A stretch of DNA of 10,841 nucleotides from Isotricha intestinalis (Eukaryota > Ciliophora > Litostomatea > Vestibuliferida > Isotrichidae): positions 1 through 10,841 of the forward strand of contig JAJJLU010001065.1 of the NCBI GenBank assembly GCA_023807065.1, read 5' to 3'. How positions within the stretch are numbered: the first letter of the stretch is position 1; the number at the start of each line of letters is the position of its first letter. The notes beneath the pieces are model-generated. The model did not search any database and was not told the DNA's origin. It was given only the letters and a program-made list of their open reading frames with translations. The position numbers were made by a program, and so were the translations under genes. Below, piece after piece: positions 1 to 9,340 of the stretch.

Positions 1-540
1 AAATCCAATTTATATAAACACTTATATCATAAACTAATTTTATATTGCATTTTAAGGCAATATATCTTATTATAGTTTTGAATAAAGACTTTTAATTATC
101 ATAGAATTTTTTGATTCATTAATAATTATTGTTAATTAAAAAAAGGGAAAATATAAATTAATAATTTATTATAATTAAAAAATTAAAACAAATTAAAAAA
201 TGATGTTTTTATAATATAATATAATTTATTTTTATAAAATTAATTAATAAAATATGGTGAAGCAAAATAATTAAAAAAATAACCCTACTGAGTAAAAATT
301 AATTTATAGAAATAAAAATTTAATAAACAAAAAAGAAACAGATATTTATTATAGATTATTGTTATTATTGATTTTTCCTTCTTAAATATTTTCATAATCT
401 ATAATTTTATTATAGAAATCATTCAAAAAAAATAAATAAAATATAAAATTATTCTATTATCATTTGTTATAAAACAATTAATTAAAATTATAAAATAATT
501 TATTTAAATAATTAATATTTCTTTAATCTGAATTTTTTTA
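1..540. other. AT-rich non-coding region upstream of the CLPTM1-like gene
   Basis: This 540-base stretch is almost entirely A and T with many stops in all six frames, and I see no protein-coding, tRNA or rRNA signature. It must contain the promoter and 5' leader of the gene starting at 541, and may contain the end of an unseen neighbour to the left. No telomere-like C-rich repeat is present at position 1, so this is not a visible chromosome end. The only slightly less AT-rich patch, around 252-292, has no recognisable motif. Confidence 0.6.
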
Positions 541-2316
541 ATGGAAGGAAATACTCAAACAACAAACACAAACAATAATAATAACAATAACAACAGAAAT
601 AATAATAATGAAGAACAAAGAGGAGGGATATGGAAATATTTATTTTATGGGTTTATAATTCAAACAATAGCAGGTCATTTAATAAATATTTTCAAAGGGC
701 AAAATCCAAATTCAATTCCAAAGGAGCAAGCAGTAAATAATATTTTCACAAATGAAACTAAATTTGATATAAATTTTTATTTATCTGATTATGATGATTA
801 TAGACTGTTAAAAAATAAAAAACCAATATTTACAATGTCAAACAGACAATATCATTTTTTAGGAGATGATTTAAAAAATGAAACAATATTTAACATTCAA
901 TTAAATATAACATATAATATCAGTAAATTATTAAAAACAAAAAATTTAAAAAATGCAGGAATATATTTATTTTCAGAATTAAAGTTAAAAGATAATGATG
1001 AATATAAAAATCAAGTAAAATATTTAAAAGTAGATCCAAGTGAATATTATCAAAGTCAAAATATATTAAAATATATTTCAAATTTAAAACAATTATTATT
1101 TAATTCTCAAATAGATGAAAATATAAATATAGAAACAGAAGCAACAAAAACAGAAAATTCAAGTGATACTCTTCAAGGATTATATTATAAACCAACTTTT
1201 CAATTTTATTTTGTTAAACAAAATTCAATTGAAAATTTAGCTGATTTTCAACAATATCAAATGATGAAATTTCCAGTTCATTTAAATACACAACAAATGA
1301 ATTTTTTTCCTATAAATTTCTTAACTGATTTTTGGACTTTAAATAGTGAAATATTACCAATAAATAAAACAGAAATGTTTAATTTTACAATTAATTTAAA
1401 TTATGGTTATATGAGAAGTTTTTTATTTGGTCAAATGTTAGGAATTCAAATTAATAATGACTTAATGAGTAATTATGGTATTGATGGTGTTCAAGATATG
1501 TTAGTTGAATTATTAAAATATAATTCAATTCCTTATTTAATTGTATTAATGACTGTTAATACTCTTCATACTGTTTTCTCTGGCTTTGGTTTTAAAGAAG
1601 ATATTTCTTATTATAATAATTTAGAAAAATTAGATGGGGTTTATACTAAATATATTTTCTTAAATATTTTTTCTGTTTTTATCTCATTTTTATACAATGT
1701 AGTTCAAGGAGCTAATTTTTTAGTTATTGTTGAAGTTTTTGTTGGTTTTCTTATTGAATTTTGGAAATTGAAAAAAATTTATACTATTAGTTTTAATAAA
1801 GTTTTTCCTTTTATTCATTTTGAATATAAAATTAAATATGAAATTAAAGAAGCTGAAAGTTATCAAGATATTGCTGTTTCTATGATGATTAAATTTTTAT
1901 TGGTTCCAATTGGAATTATTTATCTTATTTATAGAATTTATTACTATAAATCTTCAAGTTTATTTATGTTTCTTATTGAATATATTTTTTTTCTTTTAAG
2001 TATTTTTGGTTTTATATTGTTAACTCCTCAAATTTATTTAAATTATAAATTACAAAGTGTGGAACATTTACCTTTAAAAGCTTTTATTTTTAAATTCTTA
2101 AATACTATTATTGATGATTTATTTGCATTTGCTGTTAAAACTCCTACTTTATATAGAATTTTCTGTTTTAAAGATGATGTTATTTTTGTTATTTATCTTT
2201 ATCAAATGTGGATTTATAGACATAATAAAAGAAGTGATATGAAAAAAAAAGATGAAGAAAGAAAAGAAAAAGAAAAAATTAGTGATGAAGCTGCAAATGA
2301 AAAAAAAAATAATTAA
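541..2316 (+). CDS. CLPTM1: CLPTM1-family multipass membrane protein (591 aa)
   Basis: Full-length member of the cleft lip and palate transmembrane protein 1 family, seen from the conserved C-terminal core. The LTPQIYLNYKLQSVEHLP stretch near residues 493-512 and IIDDLFAF near 523-530 are followed by a TP-LYRI-FKDDV-F-IYLYQ-WIYR signature to about residue 560. After an Asn-rich N-terminus there is one hydrophobic segment at about 31-51. A long, probably lumenal region with several N-x-S/T sites follows, then hydrophobic segments near 333-350, 371-410, 444-470 and 474-500, and a charged KKDEERKEKEK tail. In animals, CLPTM1 resides in the ER and limits GABA-A receptor export, while the paralogue CLPTM1L has been assigned as a scramblase for glucosaminyl-phosphatidylinositol in GPI-anchor synthesis. 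Either role could apply; the sequence does not decide. The start is supported by an in-frame TGA at 529-531 and by the usual family length (about 540-670 aa). It is followed 124 bases later by the DENN gene on the same strand. Confidence 0.93.
   Translation: MEGNTQTTNTNNNNNNNNRNNNNEEQRGGIWKYLFYGFIIQTIAGHLINIFKGQNPNSIPKEQAVNNIFTNETKFDINFYLSDYDDYRLLKNKKPIFTMSNRQYHFLGDDLKNETIFNIQLNITYNISKLLKTKNLKNAGIYLFSELKLKDNDEYKNQVKYLKVDPSEYYQSQNILKYISNLKQLLFNSQIDENINIETEATKTENSSDTLQGLYYKPTFQFYFVKQNSIENLADFQQYQMMKFPVHLNTQQMNFFPINFLTDFWTLNSEILPINKTEMFNFTINLNYGYMRSFLFGQMLGIQINNDLMSNYGIDGVQDMLVELLKYNSIPYLIVLMTVNTLHTVFSGFGFKEDISYYNNLEKLDGVYTKYIFLNIFSVFISFLYNVVQGANFLVIVEVFVGFLIEFWKLKKIYTISFNKVFPFIHFEYKIKYEIKEAESYQDIAVSMMIKFLLVPIGIIYLIYRIYYYKSSSLFMFLIEYIFFLLSIFGFILLTPQIYLNYKLQSVEHLPLKAFIFKFLNTIIDDLFAFAVKTPTLYRIFCFKDDVIFVIYLYQMWIYRHNKRSDMKKKDEERKEKEKISDEAANEKKNN
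571..609 (+). repeat. Asn-codon tract (AAT/AAC) in the CLPTM1-like N-terminus
   Basis: Thirteen codons, twelve of them Asn (eight, then one Arg, then four), encode residues 11-23. AAT and AAC are mixed, so this is a low-complexity protein tract rather than a pure trinucleotide microsatellite. Such tracts are common in very AT-rich protist genomes. A second, shorter Asn-rich stretch occurs in the DENN gene around 4066-4110. Confidence 0.8.
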
Positions 2317-2440
2317 CATTAGACAAAATAATTACTATTTTATATTTAAAATATTAAATTGAAATCCTCATAAATAAGAATTTTTTTTTCTATATAATTT
2401 TTTTTTAATCTAAAATAATTTTTAATTTTATTAATAATTA

Positions 2441-5400
2441 ATGTATAGTCAAAATGTAAATGAGCCAATAAGATTAATAGAAAACATTATGATAGTAGGA
2501 ATAAAAGATTTTGATATAGAACGTAACAATTGTGTTTATATATAACTTTTTAATATTTAGTTTTAAAGAAATTTAATTTCAAAGACAATGAAAAATTACA
2601 ACCAAAAGTTTTATATTCAATTCCAAATAATTTAGAAGTCATAAAATCAAATATTGATTCTTCATTAGATTTTGCTTTTCCAAATGGATTAGAAATTTCT
2701 CTTATTTCTAAACAACCAAAAATTTATTCAATTGTTTTAACAAATGAAAAAGGGATAAGATCTTATTTATATATATTATTATTTTATGACAAATTTAAAT
2801 TATCTAAAGAAGAATTAGATTCAAATTTACAAGATAAAAATACTAAAAATTTGACAAAAAATATTTATTGTCCAATATCAATAATAATAACATCATATAT
2901 CAATAATATAGATTTCTTTAAAAAATTATTAACAGAATATTTTACATTAATTCAATTAAATTCAAATTTCATAAATGATGAAAATTATATAAAAGATAAA
3001 AAGAATATAGAAAAAATTAATTCCTATCAAAAAATAGAATTATTAAATTATTTAAAATATTCTTATGAATTAATTCAACCTCCTTCAAAATCAATATTTA
3101 CATTTAATTTAAAATTTTCCTCAATTCAATTTACTTCTAGAAGTAAAGAAGAAATACCAACAAGTGATTATTGTATAGAAGTATTATTTAATTGTTTAGA
3201 AATATCAACAATAATAAAATTATTTATAGCATTACTTTTTGAGAAACATGTAATAATAATAGCAAATCAAAATTTAACTTTATTTTGTATATGTGAAGGA
3301 TTAAGAAATTTATTATTTCCTTTTCGTTGGTTACATTCTTTTATTCCAAATTTACCATATGAACAATTTGATTTGTTAGAATCTCCTTCACCTTATTTAA
3401 TGGGAATTTTATCTAGTTTTGCTGATGCTGTTGATTTAAGTAAAATTTGTAGATCTCATTTAATTTGTGATGTTAATACTAGTCAATTAATTGGTAATGT
3501 TTCTTCTTTAACTTTGCCTTTTAACGAAGAAAATAAAATTAAAGCAAAATTACTTTTGTTAAAAAATAAAAATAATTATGATGATATTATTGTCAATGGA
3601 ATTAATTATAGTGAAATTAATAAAGGAAAATTTAATAATATGGATTTTGAAGATGTTTGTTTTAATAATAGTTTCGCTCAAAATGTTCAAAATATTTTTA
3701 TGAGGATTTTTAGAAGTAGTTTAAGTAATATTAAAAAAGATTATTTTGTTCATAATGTTTTTGATGGAAAAAAATTTTTGAATTCTTTTGATGATAAAGA
3801 ATATTATCATTTTTTTAAAAAATTCATTGATACTTTAGCTTTTGAATTTTTTATCTTATCTATGCAATATTTGGATGATTCTAATTCAAGACAATTTAAT
3901 TTAATATGCCAATGTAAAGAAAAATTAGAAAATATTAAATATTATAATTATGATTTTTCTCTTCAAAGAAATTTATTTTTAAACAATGATGAAAATGATA
4001 AGTATAAACAACATTATGAAGAAATTTCAGCTTTAATTGATAAACATTATGATAAAAAAGATAATTCATCAAATAACAATGGAAACAATAATAATAAAGA
4101 AAAAAATTTAAATTTTATTAATTTAAAATTTTATCAAAATCAAGGTTTTATTTCTTTTATTCATAATTATCAAAATTTATATTCTCCTCAAAAAGAAATT
4201 TTAAGTGAAATAATTGCCTTATCAAAAGATATTAAAGAAAATACAATTGAAATAAATAGAATTACAAGTAAAACAATACATATTCCAAATGATGGAAGTA
4301 GTCAATTTTATTTAATAATAGCACAATATATTTTTAGAGATATGGCACAAATATTAAATATGATTGATTCAGAAAAATATTCATATATAAATAATAAATT
4401 TATTTTTCAACTTTTTAATATTTCATTTGAAAAAAATAGAATTGAATTTCCAAGGAATTTATTTTATATTATATTAGGAAGTTTTAGTAATTCTGAATTA
4501 AAGTCTTTAGCAAATACTTCACATAAATATTTTAATAAAACTATTGCTTGTCAATTAAGAAAAATGGAAAATGTAAAATATAAAACAATGGTAATTTCAC
4601 ATGAATCAGATGATGAACATTCAATTGAAGAAGATGAAGATACAAATAATTTTTCTTTAGGATTAAAAAGAATTAAATCTTCAAAAGGGAAAAGTAAAGA
4701 TAAAGACAGAAAAAAAATTAATCAATATAAAAAGTCTTTATGTAAAATTGATGATAAAATTGTTTATGATGATGAAAATTATAAAAAAATTAAAATTAAT
4801 GTTATTGATGTTAATAATAATATTTCAAAAGAGAATTCTCTTAAAGAAAGCCATTCTTATAATATTAGTACTGTTCAATTTTCAGAAATTAAAAATTATA
4901 TTTCTTCACAAGATCCAATAATATTAAGTGAAAATATTTGTACTAAATTATATTCTTTTTTATCAAAAAAAAAAATAGATAAAGTTAGTGATAAATTTTT
5001 TGATATAAGTTATTTAAGAGATTTATCTAATGAAGAAGAATTTATTGAAATAAAAAATTTAATATTAGCATTAAAAGGAATTTCAATAGAAAAATTAATA
5101 AATAATCCAACATTTTATTATTGTTTCTGGTTAAATTTATATAATTTTTTAACAATATTTGCAATAATTTATAAATGTGAACAAATGTCAAATTATTATG
5201 AATGGTATCGTTTTTTGAAAAATTCTTATTATTCAATAGGAAAATGTGAAATCTCATTATATGAGATTGAAAATGTTATTTTAAGAAAAAATGAAATTAG
5301 TGAAAGAATTTATAGAGAAATTATTAAAGGAGATAGTATTAAAAATTTACCTTTAATTAAAAGTTTTAATAACATCATTAATTTTGGAATTTCTCTACCT

Positions 5401-5703
5401 ACAAATTCTTCACCTGCACTTAGAATTTATTTTCCTTTTAATTTTATTGAACTTTTAAGATTGAATGGTGTTGAATTTTTTTCTAGATTAATTAAAATTG
5501 ATTTCCAACATTTTGTTATTGAACTTCCAGAATATTTAAATTGGATTGAACCTAAATTCATTGAAAATATTGAAAATTATAGAAATATGTTACCCAGTGA
5601 ATTTATTGAATATGTTTGTCAAAATAAAACTTTATCAAAATTAGAAACTAAATTTGATTGGAAAATTACTTTTGAAAATTTAAAGAATGTTCAAAATCTT
5701 TAA
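2441..5703 (+). CDS. DENN-domain protein with C-terminal DUF547 domain (about 1074 aa, two exons)
   Basis: Spliced model: exon 1 at 2441-2522, exon 2 at 2561-5703. The ATG at 2441 follows an in-frame TAA at 2435-2437. Exon 1 encodes the first uDENN strand (IENIMIVGIKDFDIE). Exon 2 continues with LQPKVLYSIPNN, FAFPNG and SIVLTNEKGIRSYLYILLFYD, which is typical uDENN. The cDENN core lies at about residues 204-320 (EKHVIIIANQN, then LLFPFRWLHSFIPNLP and SPSPYLMGI). A dDENN-like helical region is near 400-460. An acidic stretch followed by a Lys-rich stretch falls at about 710-750. A DUF547 domain spans about 865-1010 (FWLNLYNFLTIFA from 883, SLYEIENVILR from 926, then TNSSPALRIY). DENN proteins act as Rab guanine-nucleotide exchange factors on endomembranes, so a Rab GEF role is inferred. 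DUF547 has no established biochemical activity. The continuous open frame begins upstream of 2581 without an ATG, which is why the intron is required. Confidence 0.87.
2523..2560 (+). other. Predicted 38-base spliceosomal intron in the DENN gene
   Basis: The donor is GTAAC at 2523 and the acceptor is TTTAG ending at 2560. Splicing joins 27 codons plus one base to two bases plus the downstream frame, giving a continuous uDENN domain. Without splicing, the frame from the ATG at 2441 hits TAA at 2543-2545. An alternative donor, GTGTT at 2532, is also in frame; it would give a 29-base intron and a protein three residues longer. I prefer 2523 because GTAA matches the donor of the other intron in this window and the lengths (38 and 39) agree. 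Confidence 0.75.
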
Positions 5704-6047
5704 AAAAAATATAATTTGAATAAAATCTTTTTTCTTTGAAATAATTTATATATATAAATATTAATTTATTTATTCAAAAATTTGGTTTTATATTTAAATG
5801 ATTTTCTGTCTAAAATAAATAAAAATAAAATTTAAATTTTAAAAAAAAAAAATTAAACTAATAAAATAAATAATAAACTAATTTAAAAAAATAAGCAATT
5901 TTCCAGAAAAGATGAAGTCATCACAATCAAAAGTACAAAGATAAAAAAACAAAAAAAAAAAAATAAAAATAAAAAAATTGTTAACAAAATTAAAAAACCA
6001 AAAAAATAAAAATAAATATATATAAAAATCTATAAAAAAAATAGAAA
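5704..6047. other. 344-base AT-rich intergenic region between DENN and phosphotransferase genes
   Basis: Lies between two genes in the same orientation, so it should hold the 3' end of the DENN transcript and the promoter of the next gene. It consists of A-rich and T-rich runs; on the + strand the part just before the next ATG (about 5940-6040) is nearly all A with scattered T. An antisense open frame overlaps this region, but it is low-complexity Phe/Leu-rich and I do not consider it a gene. No other element is seen. Confidence 0.6.
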
Positions 6048-7223
6048 ATGAAAAATCCCTTTCCTCCCTATATCTCAAAATCTTTTTATTCAAACATAAT
6101 AAATTACAAATATCGTGGAGGTGACACAAGTATATTTTATATATATTGTATGAATCCATTTTGTGAATGGATAGTGCCAAAATTTCCAATATGGTTACCA
6201 GCCAATGTAGTAACAATATCAGGATTCATATTAAATTTATCATATTTTTTTTTAACTTTTTATTACCAAGGTTTCAAAGGAGGAGTTCCAATACCATCAT
6301 GGGCATGTTATTATAGTGCATTAGTATATTGTATATATATTACATTAGATAATTGTGATGGTAAACAATCAAGAAGAAATAATTCTTCTTCTCCTTTAGG
6401 ATTATTATTCGATCATGGAACTGATGCTTGTACTACTTTTCATATTACTATTGGCTTAGGTTCTATTATTGGATTTGATAATATTTTAGAATATTCACTC
6501 TTTTGGATTATGATTACTTGCCCTTTCTTCCTTAATACATGGGAAGAATATTATACTGGAGAATTAATTTTACCTATCATTCATGGAGTTTCTGAAGGAA
6601 TGCTTATTATCGCTTTCTTTGAATGCTTAACTGGATTTTATGGAATTGAATTTTGGAATCGTAATATTTATCTCTTTAATTATCAATTCACTTATCATTC
6701 TCTTGTTGCTTTTTCAGGAGTTTTTGCTGGAATTTTCTTTGGAATTGTTTCTATTGTTAAAGTTTGTTCAAGAATTGAAAAAAATAAAATTAAAACTGCT
6801 ATTTTTGACACTTTATGGTATATATTATTTCTTGGAAGTTATTTATTTGTTGTTTGTAAAAGTAATAGCATTATTGTTGAAAATTATCCTAAATTATTAA
6901 TTTGGGCTTATGGTTTAGAATTTGCTAAAATTATGGGAATTTTACAATTATCTCATATTATGAATGCAAAATTTAATCCTTATAAAAGCTATTTTGTTAT
7001 TCCTGTTTTAATTAATTTTATTCATACTTTAATTTATTATTTAAGTGGAGTGGAAATTTTATGCTCTATTGATTATTTAATTATTTTTGTTTTCATTTGG
7101 AATTTAATCTCTTGGGCTCATTTTGTTTATTTTTGTTCTGAGGAAATGTGTGAAATTTTAAATATTAAAAGGTTTTCTCTTGGGAAAAGATATCCTGAAT
7201 TAAATGATAAAAAAAACCAATAA
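6048..7223 (+). CDS. CDP-alcohol phosphatidyltransferase, ethanolamine-/cholinephosphotransferase type (391 aa)
   Basis: Catalyses the last step of the Kennedy pathway, transferring phosphoethanolamine or phosphocholine from the CDP-alcohol to diacylglycerol, in the ER or Golgi membrane. The family motif DGx2ARx8Gx3Dx3D is complete at residues 104-126: D104 G105, R109, G118, D122 and D126 are all in place. The Ala is replaced by Ser108. The NSSSPLG-LFDHG-D context is typical of the eukaryotic EPT/CPT branch. Upstream, FPIWLPANVVTISGF near residues 48-62 matches the conserved segment before the active site. The rest is strongly hydrophobic, consistent with a multipass enzyme. The length fits the family (about 390-420 aa), and an in-frame TAG at 6042-6044 supports the start. 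Whether ethanolamine, choline or both are used cannot be read from the sequence. No intron is needed. Confidence 0.93.
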   Translation: MKNPFPPYISKSFYSNIINYKYRGGDTSIFYIYCMNPFCEWIVPKFPIWLPANVVTISGFILNLSYFFLTFYYQGFKGGVPIPSWACYYSALVYCIYITLDNCDGKQSRRNNSSSPLGLLFDHGTDACTTFHITIGLGSIIGFDNILEYSLFWIMITCPFFLNTWEEYYTGELILPIIHGVSEGMLIIAFFECLTGFYGIEFWNRNIYLFNYQFTYHSLVAFSGVFAGIFFGIVSIVKVCSRIEKNKIKTAIFDTLWYILFLGSYLFVVCKSNSIIVENYPKLLIWAYGLEFAKIMGILQLSHIMNAKFNPYKSYFVIPVLINFIHTLIYYLSGVEILCSIDYLIIFVFIWNLISWAHFVYFCSEEMCEILNIKRFSLGKRYPELNDKKNQ

Positions 7224-7343
7224 ATAATATTCTATTTTTTTAAATTAATTTAAATAATTTAATTTCTTTAAGATAATAAATAACCAAAATATAGTTTTAA
7301 TATTTAAGAAATATTTATTATTATTATATATAGGTTATTCAAT
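7224..7343. terminator. Shared 120-base 3' region between convergent genes
   Basis: Two genes converge here, so both transcripts must end in 120 bases or overlap. An AATAAA hexamer occurs on the + strand at 7275-7280 and on the - strand at 7319-7314. In sequence this rich in A and T, such hexamers arise by chance, so their use as polyadenylation signals is only a guess. Confidence 0.35.
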
Positions 7344-8984
7344 TTATTCTTTTTCAAAATAAATTGACTCTGATATATTATAATCAGGATTTATTTCATG
7401 AATTATATCCTCAATATCAACAAAATCTTTATCAGCTTTTTTTTTCTTAATAATATTTCCAAAGATTTTAGATGCAAATTCAGGATTAATTAATCCAATT
7501 TCTTCAATATCCTCATTTAATTGATTTTCAACAATAGTTTTTCTTTCAATTAATTGATTTATATTTTTATTATTATCAAAAAGATTTTGTAACATATGAT
7601 TTTTATTTCCAATTTTTAAACATAAATGAGGCCTTCTTTCAATTAATAAATCTTTATAAATTTCAATTTTAATTTGCTTATCATTATAATCTACTTTTTC
7701 TTTAATTATTTCATTTTTATTGTTATGATTACATTCATTAAAATAATAATCATCTATAAAGTTTGGTTCATCTAAAACTTTAAAAACAAAAAAATCATTG
7801 TTTTCAAATCTATATTTTTTATCATAAATACATAAAGGCCAATCTAAATCACATTTATTATTATCTGAATTAATATATGAATTTAAAACTAATAATTCTT
7901 TTTTTTCTTCTTCCTTAAATTGTTTATTTTTATAATTCATTTGAATTTCTTTTTCAGTTTCTTTTCTAATTTCATTTCTCTTTTTATTTATATTTTTCAT
8001 TGAAAATTCAAACACTTTATTATAATCAAATAATTGCTTTCTTAAATCATTAACATCTTGATAAGTTAAATTACTTAAAATATTTTTATTATAATCATTT
8101 AATTCAGGTAAATCCATAAAAGTATTTAATTTTTCATAACTTTTTTTACAATAATCTAATAAGAATAATATTGATTTAAAAATAGTTATACTTCCACATA
8201 AAAAAAGTGAATCATAAATAGTAAATAAAGTTTCTTCGTTAACATGATTAATAAATAAACTAGTTAAAAAAATTATTATTGTATTATAATAATTCATTTG
8301 TATAGAAGGATCTAATTTAGGATATTTCATTTCTAAAATATTAGTTAATATTGTTGTGTCTGTTAAAATGCCAGATAAAGTTAAATAATAATCAGAAGGA
8401 AAAATAACTTCAATCAATTGACAAAATAACCAAAAAACTTCTTCTTCATTTTCATTATAAATTTCAAGAAATTTTCCAATTATAAAATTAAATCCTTGGC
8501 AATAACCAACAGAGATATTTCTTCTTGAAAAAGCAATTAAAATATTTTTAAGTTTTGTTAATAAAATTTCATTTTGATATTTATTAGACTCTGTAAAAGT
8601 TCTTGGAATATCTAAATTGATTTGTTTTTCAAAAGCTGATGGAATTACAGAAAAATAACCATTTAATAAGTTATTATAATAATTTTTATTGTTTAACATT
8701 TGACGTTTTGCTCCTGATGAAATTAACCAAATTTTAGGATGATATTTTCTTGGAATTGTATCGTTTTTAAATAATTGCATTAATATATAATTTTCTTTAT
8801 TTGTAAAAGATAATTTATTTTGTAAATTTTCCATTAAAGGCAAACCATCTTTTTCCCATGTATATTTTGATTTTTTTTCTTTTTCTTCAATCAGATTTAC
8901 TATTTCTTTTCCATTTTCATCATATTGGGGAATTTTAATTTTTTCTCCAATTTCAAGAATATCATTTGATTCTCTTATTTGCAT
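7344..8984 (-). CDS. TBC-domain Rab GTPase-activating protein (546 aa)
   Basis: The TBC (Tre2-Bub2-Cdc16) domain spans roughly residues 76-285. It begins with IPRKYHPKIWLISSGA and carries both catalytic fingers: the IxxDxxR motif as INLDIPRTF with Arg128, and the YxQ motif as YCQGFNFI with Gln163. Such proteins bind a membrane-bound Rab and speed its GTP hydrolysis by the dual-finger mechanism, so an active GAP is expected; the Rab partner is unknown. The N-terminal 75 residues and the C-terminal half (about 290-546) match no domain I recognise. The C-terminal part has a charged, probably coiled region at about 333-363 and an Asn/Lys/Glu-rich tail. The ATG is preceded by an in-frame TAA (8990-8988), so the start is firm. 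It converges on the phosphotransferase gene and lies downstream of the GCN5 gene on the same strand. No intron is needed. Confidence 0.92.
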   Translation of the reverse strand: MQIRESNDILEIGEKIKIPQYDENGKEIVNLIEEKEKKSKYTWEKDGLPLMENLQNKLSFTNKENYILMQLFKNDTIPRKYHPKIWLISSGAKRQMLNNKNYYNNLLNGYFSVIPSAFEKQINLDIPRTFTESNKYQNEILLTKLKNILIAFSRRNISVGYCQGFNFIIGKFLEIYNENEEEVFWLFCQLIEVIFPSDYYLTLSGILTDTTILTNILEMKYPKLDPSIQMNYYNTIIIFLTSLFINHVNEETLFTIYDSLFLCGSITIFKSILFLLDYCKKSYEKLNTFMDLPELNDYNKNILSNLTYQDVNDLRKQLFDYNKVFEFSMKNINKKRNEIRKETEKEIQMNYKNKQFKEEEKKELLVLNSYINSDNNKCDLDWPLCIYDKKYRFENNDFFVFKVLDEPNFIDDYYFNECNHNNKNEIIKEKVDYNDKQIKIEIYKDLLIERRPHLCLKIGNKNHMLQNLFDNNKNINQLIERKTIVENQLNEDIEEIGLINPEFASKIFGNIIKKKKADKDFVDIEDIIHEINPDYNISESIYFEKE

Positions 8985-9340
8985 ATTTTATATTGTTTAT
9001 ATAATTCTATATTAATATTTATAGAGAGAAATTATTTTTATATTTTTAAAATTAATAATTAAAAAGAAAAATAGTATTATATGTTCAAAAAACTAATATT
9101 TGAAAAAGTTAAAAAGTATTAAAAACTCAATGGTTTGAAAAAATTTTATTTACTGGAAAATATTTCCAAATAATATCAATAAACATTATTAATAATTTGA
9201 ATATCTTGCAAATATAAAAATTTCTTTTTCTCTAAGATTAAAATTTTTATCTATTTTAAATAAAATTTTATATATTTATTTATTCTTATAATAATATAGT
9301 TTATAATTTTTTTAATTGTTCTGTATTTATTAATTAATAT
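8985..9340. other. 356-base AT-rich intergenic region between GCN5 and TBC genes
   Basis: Both flanking genes are on the - strand, so this holds the 3' end of the GCN5 transcript and the promoter and leader of the TBC gene. I see no open frame of note, no RNA gene, no repeat and no conserved motif. The stretch at about 9059-9240 is slightly less AT-extreme but shows nothing I can name. Confidence 0.6.

Noticed and set aside
1..20. Possible C-rich telomere at the left edge (TCCAAT)
   Set aside because: Only a single CC and no tandem CCCCAAT units; not a chromosome end.
2851..2853. TTG as the start of the DENN protein
   Set aside because: The frame is open and clearly uDENN-like upstream to 2561, and an ATG exon with a proper intron at 2441-2560 explains the true start.
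5042..5257. Antisense open frame of 71 codons inside the DENN gene
   Set aside because: It is the reverse of conserved DUF547 codons, low-complexity Leu/Asn/Lys, with no family resemblance; a shadow of the real gene.
5250..5268. Perfect 8-base inverted repeat with a 3-base loop (AATCTCAT / ATGAGATT)
   Set aside because: It falls in DUF547 coding sequence whose residues explain the bases; one such hairpin in 10 kb of low-complexity sequence is not remarkable.
5878..6216. Antisense open frame of 112 codons across the phosphotransferase start
   Set aside because: Its Phe/Leu/Ile-rich run is the complement of the A-rich leader, and the rest is antisense to conserved phosphotransferase codons.
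6640..6900. Second + frame of 86 codons within the phosphotransferase gene
   Set aside because: Leu/Ile-only composition caused by AT-rich codons read out of frame; no independent evidence.
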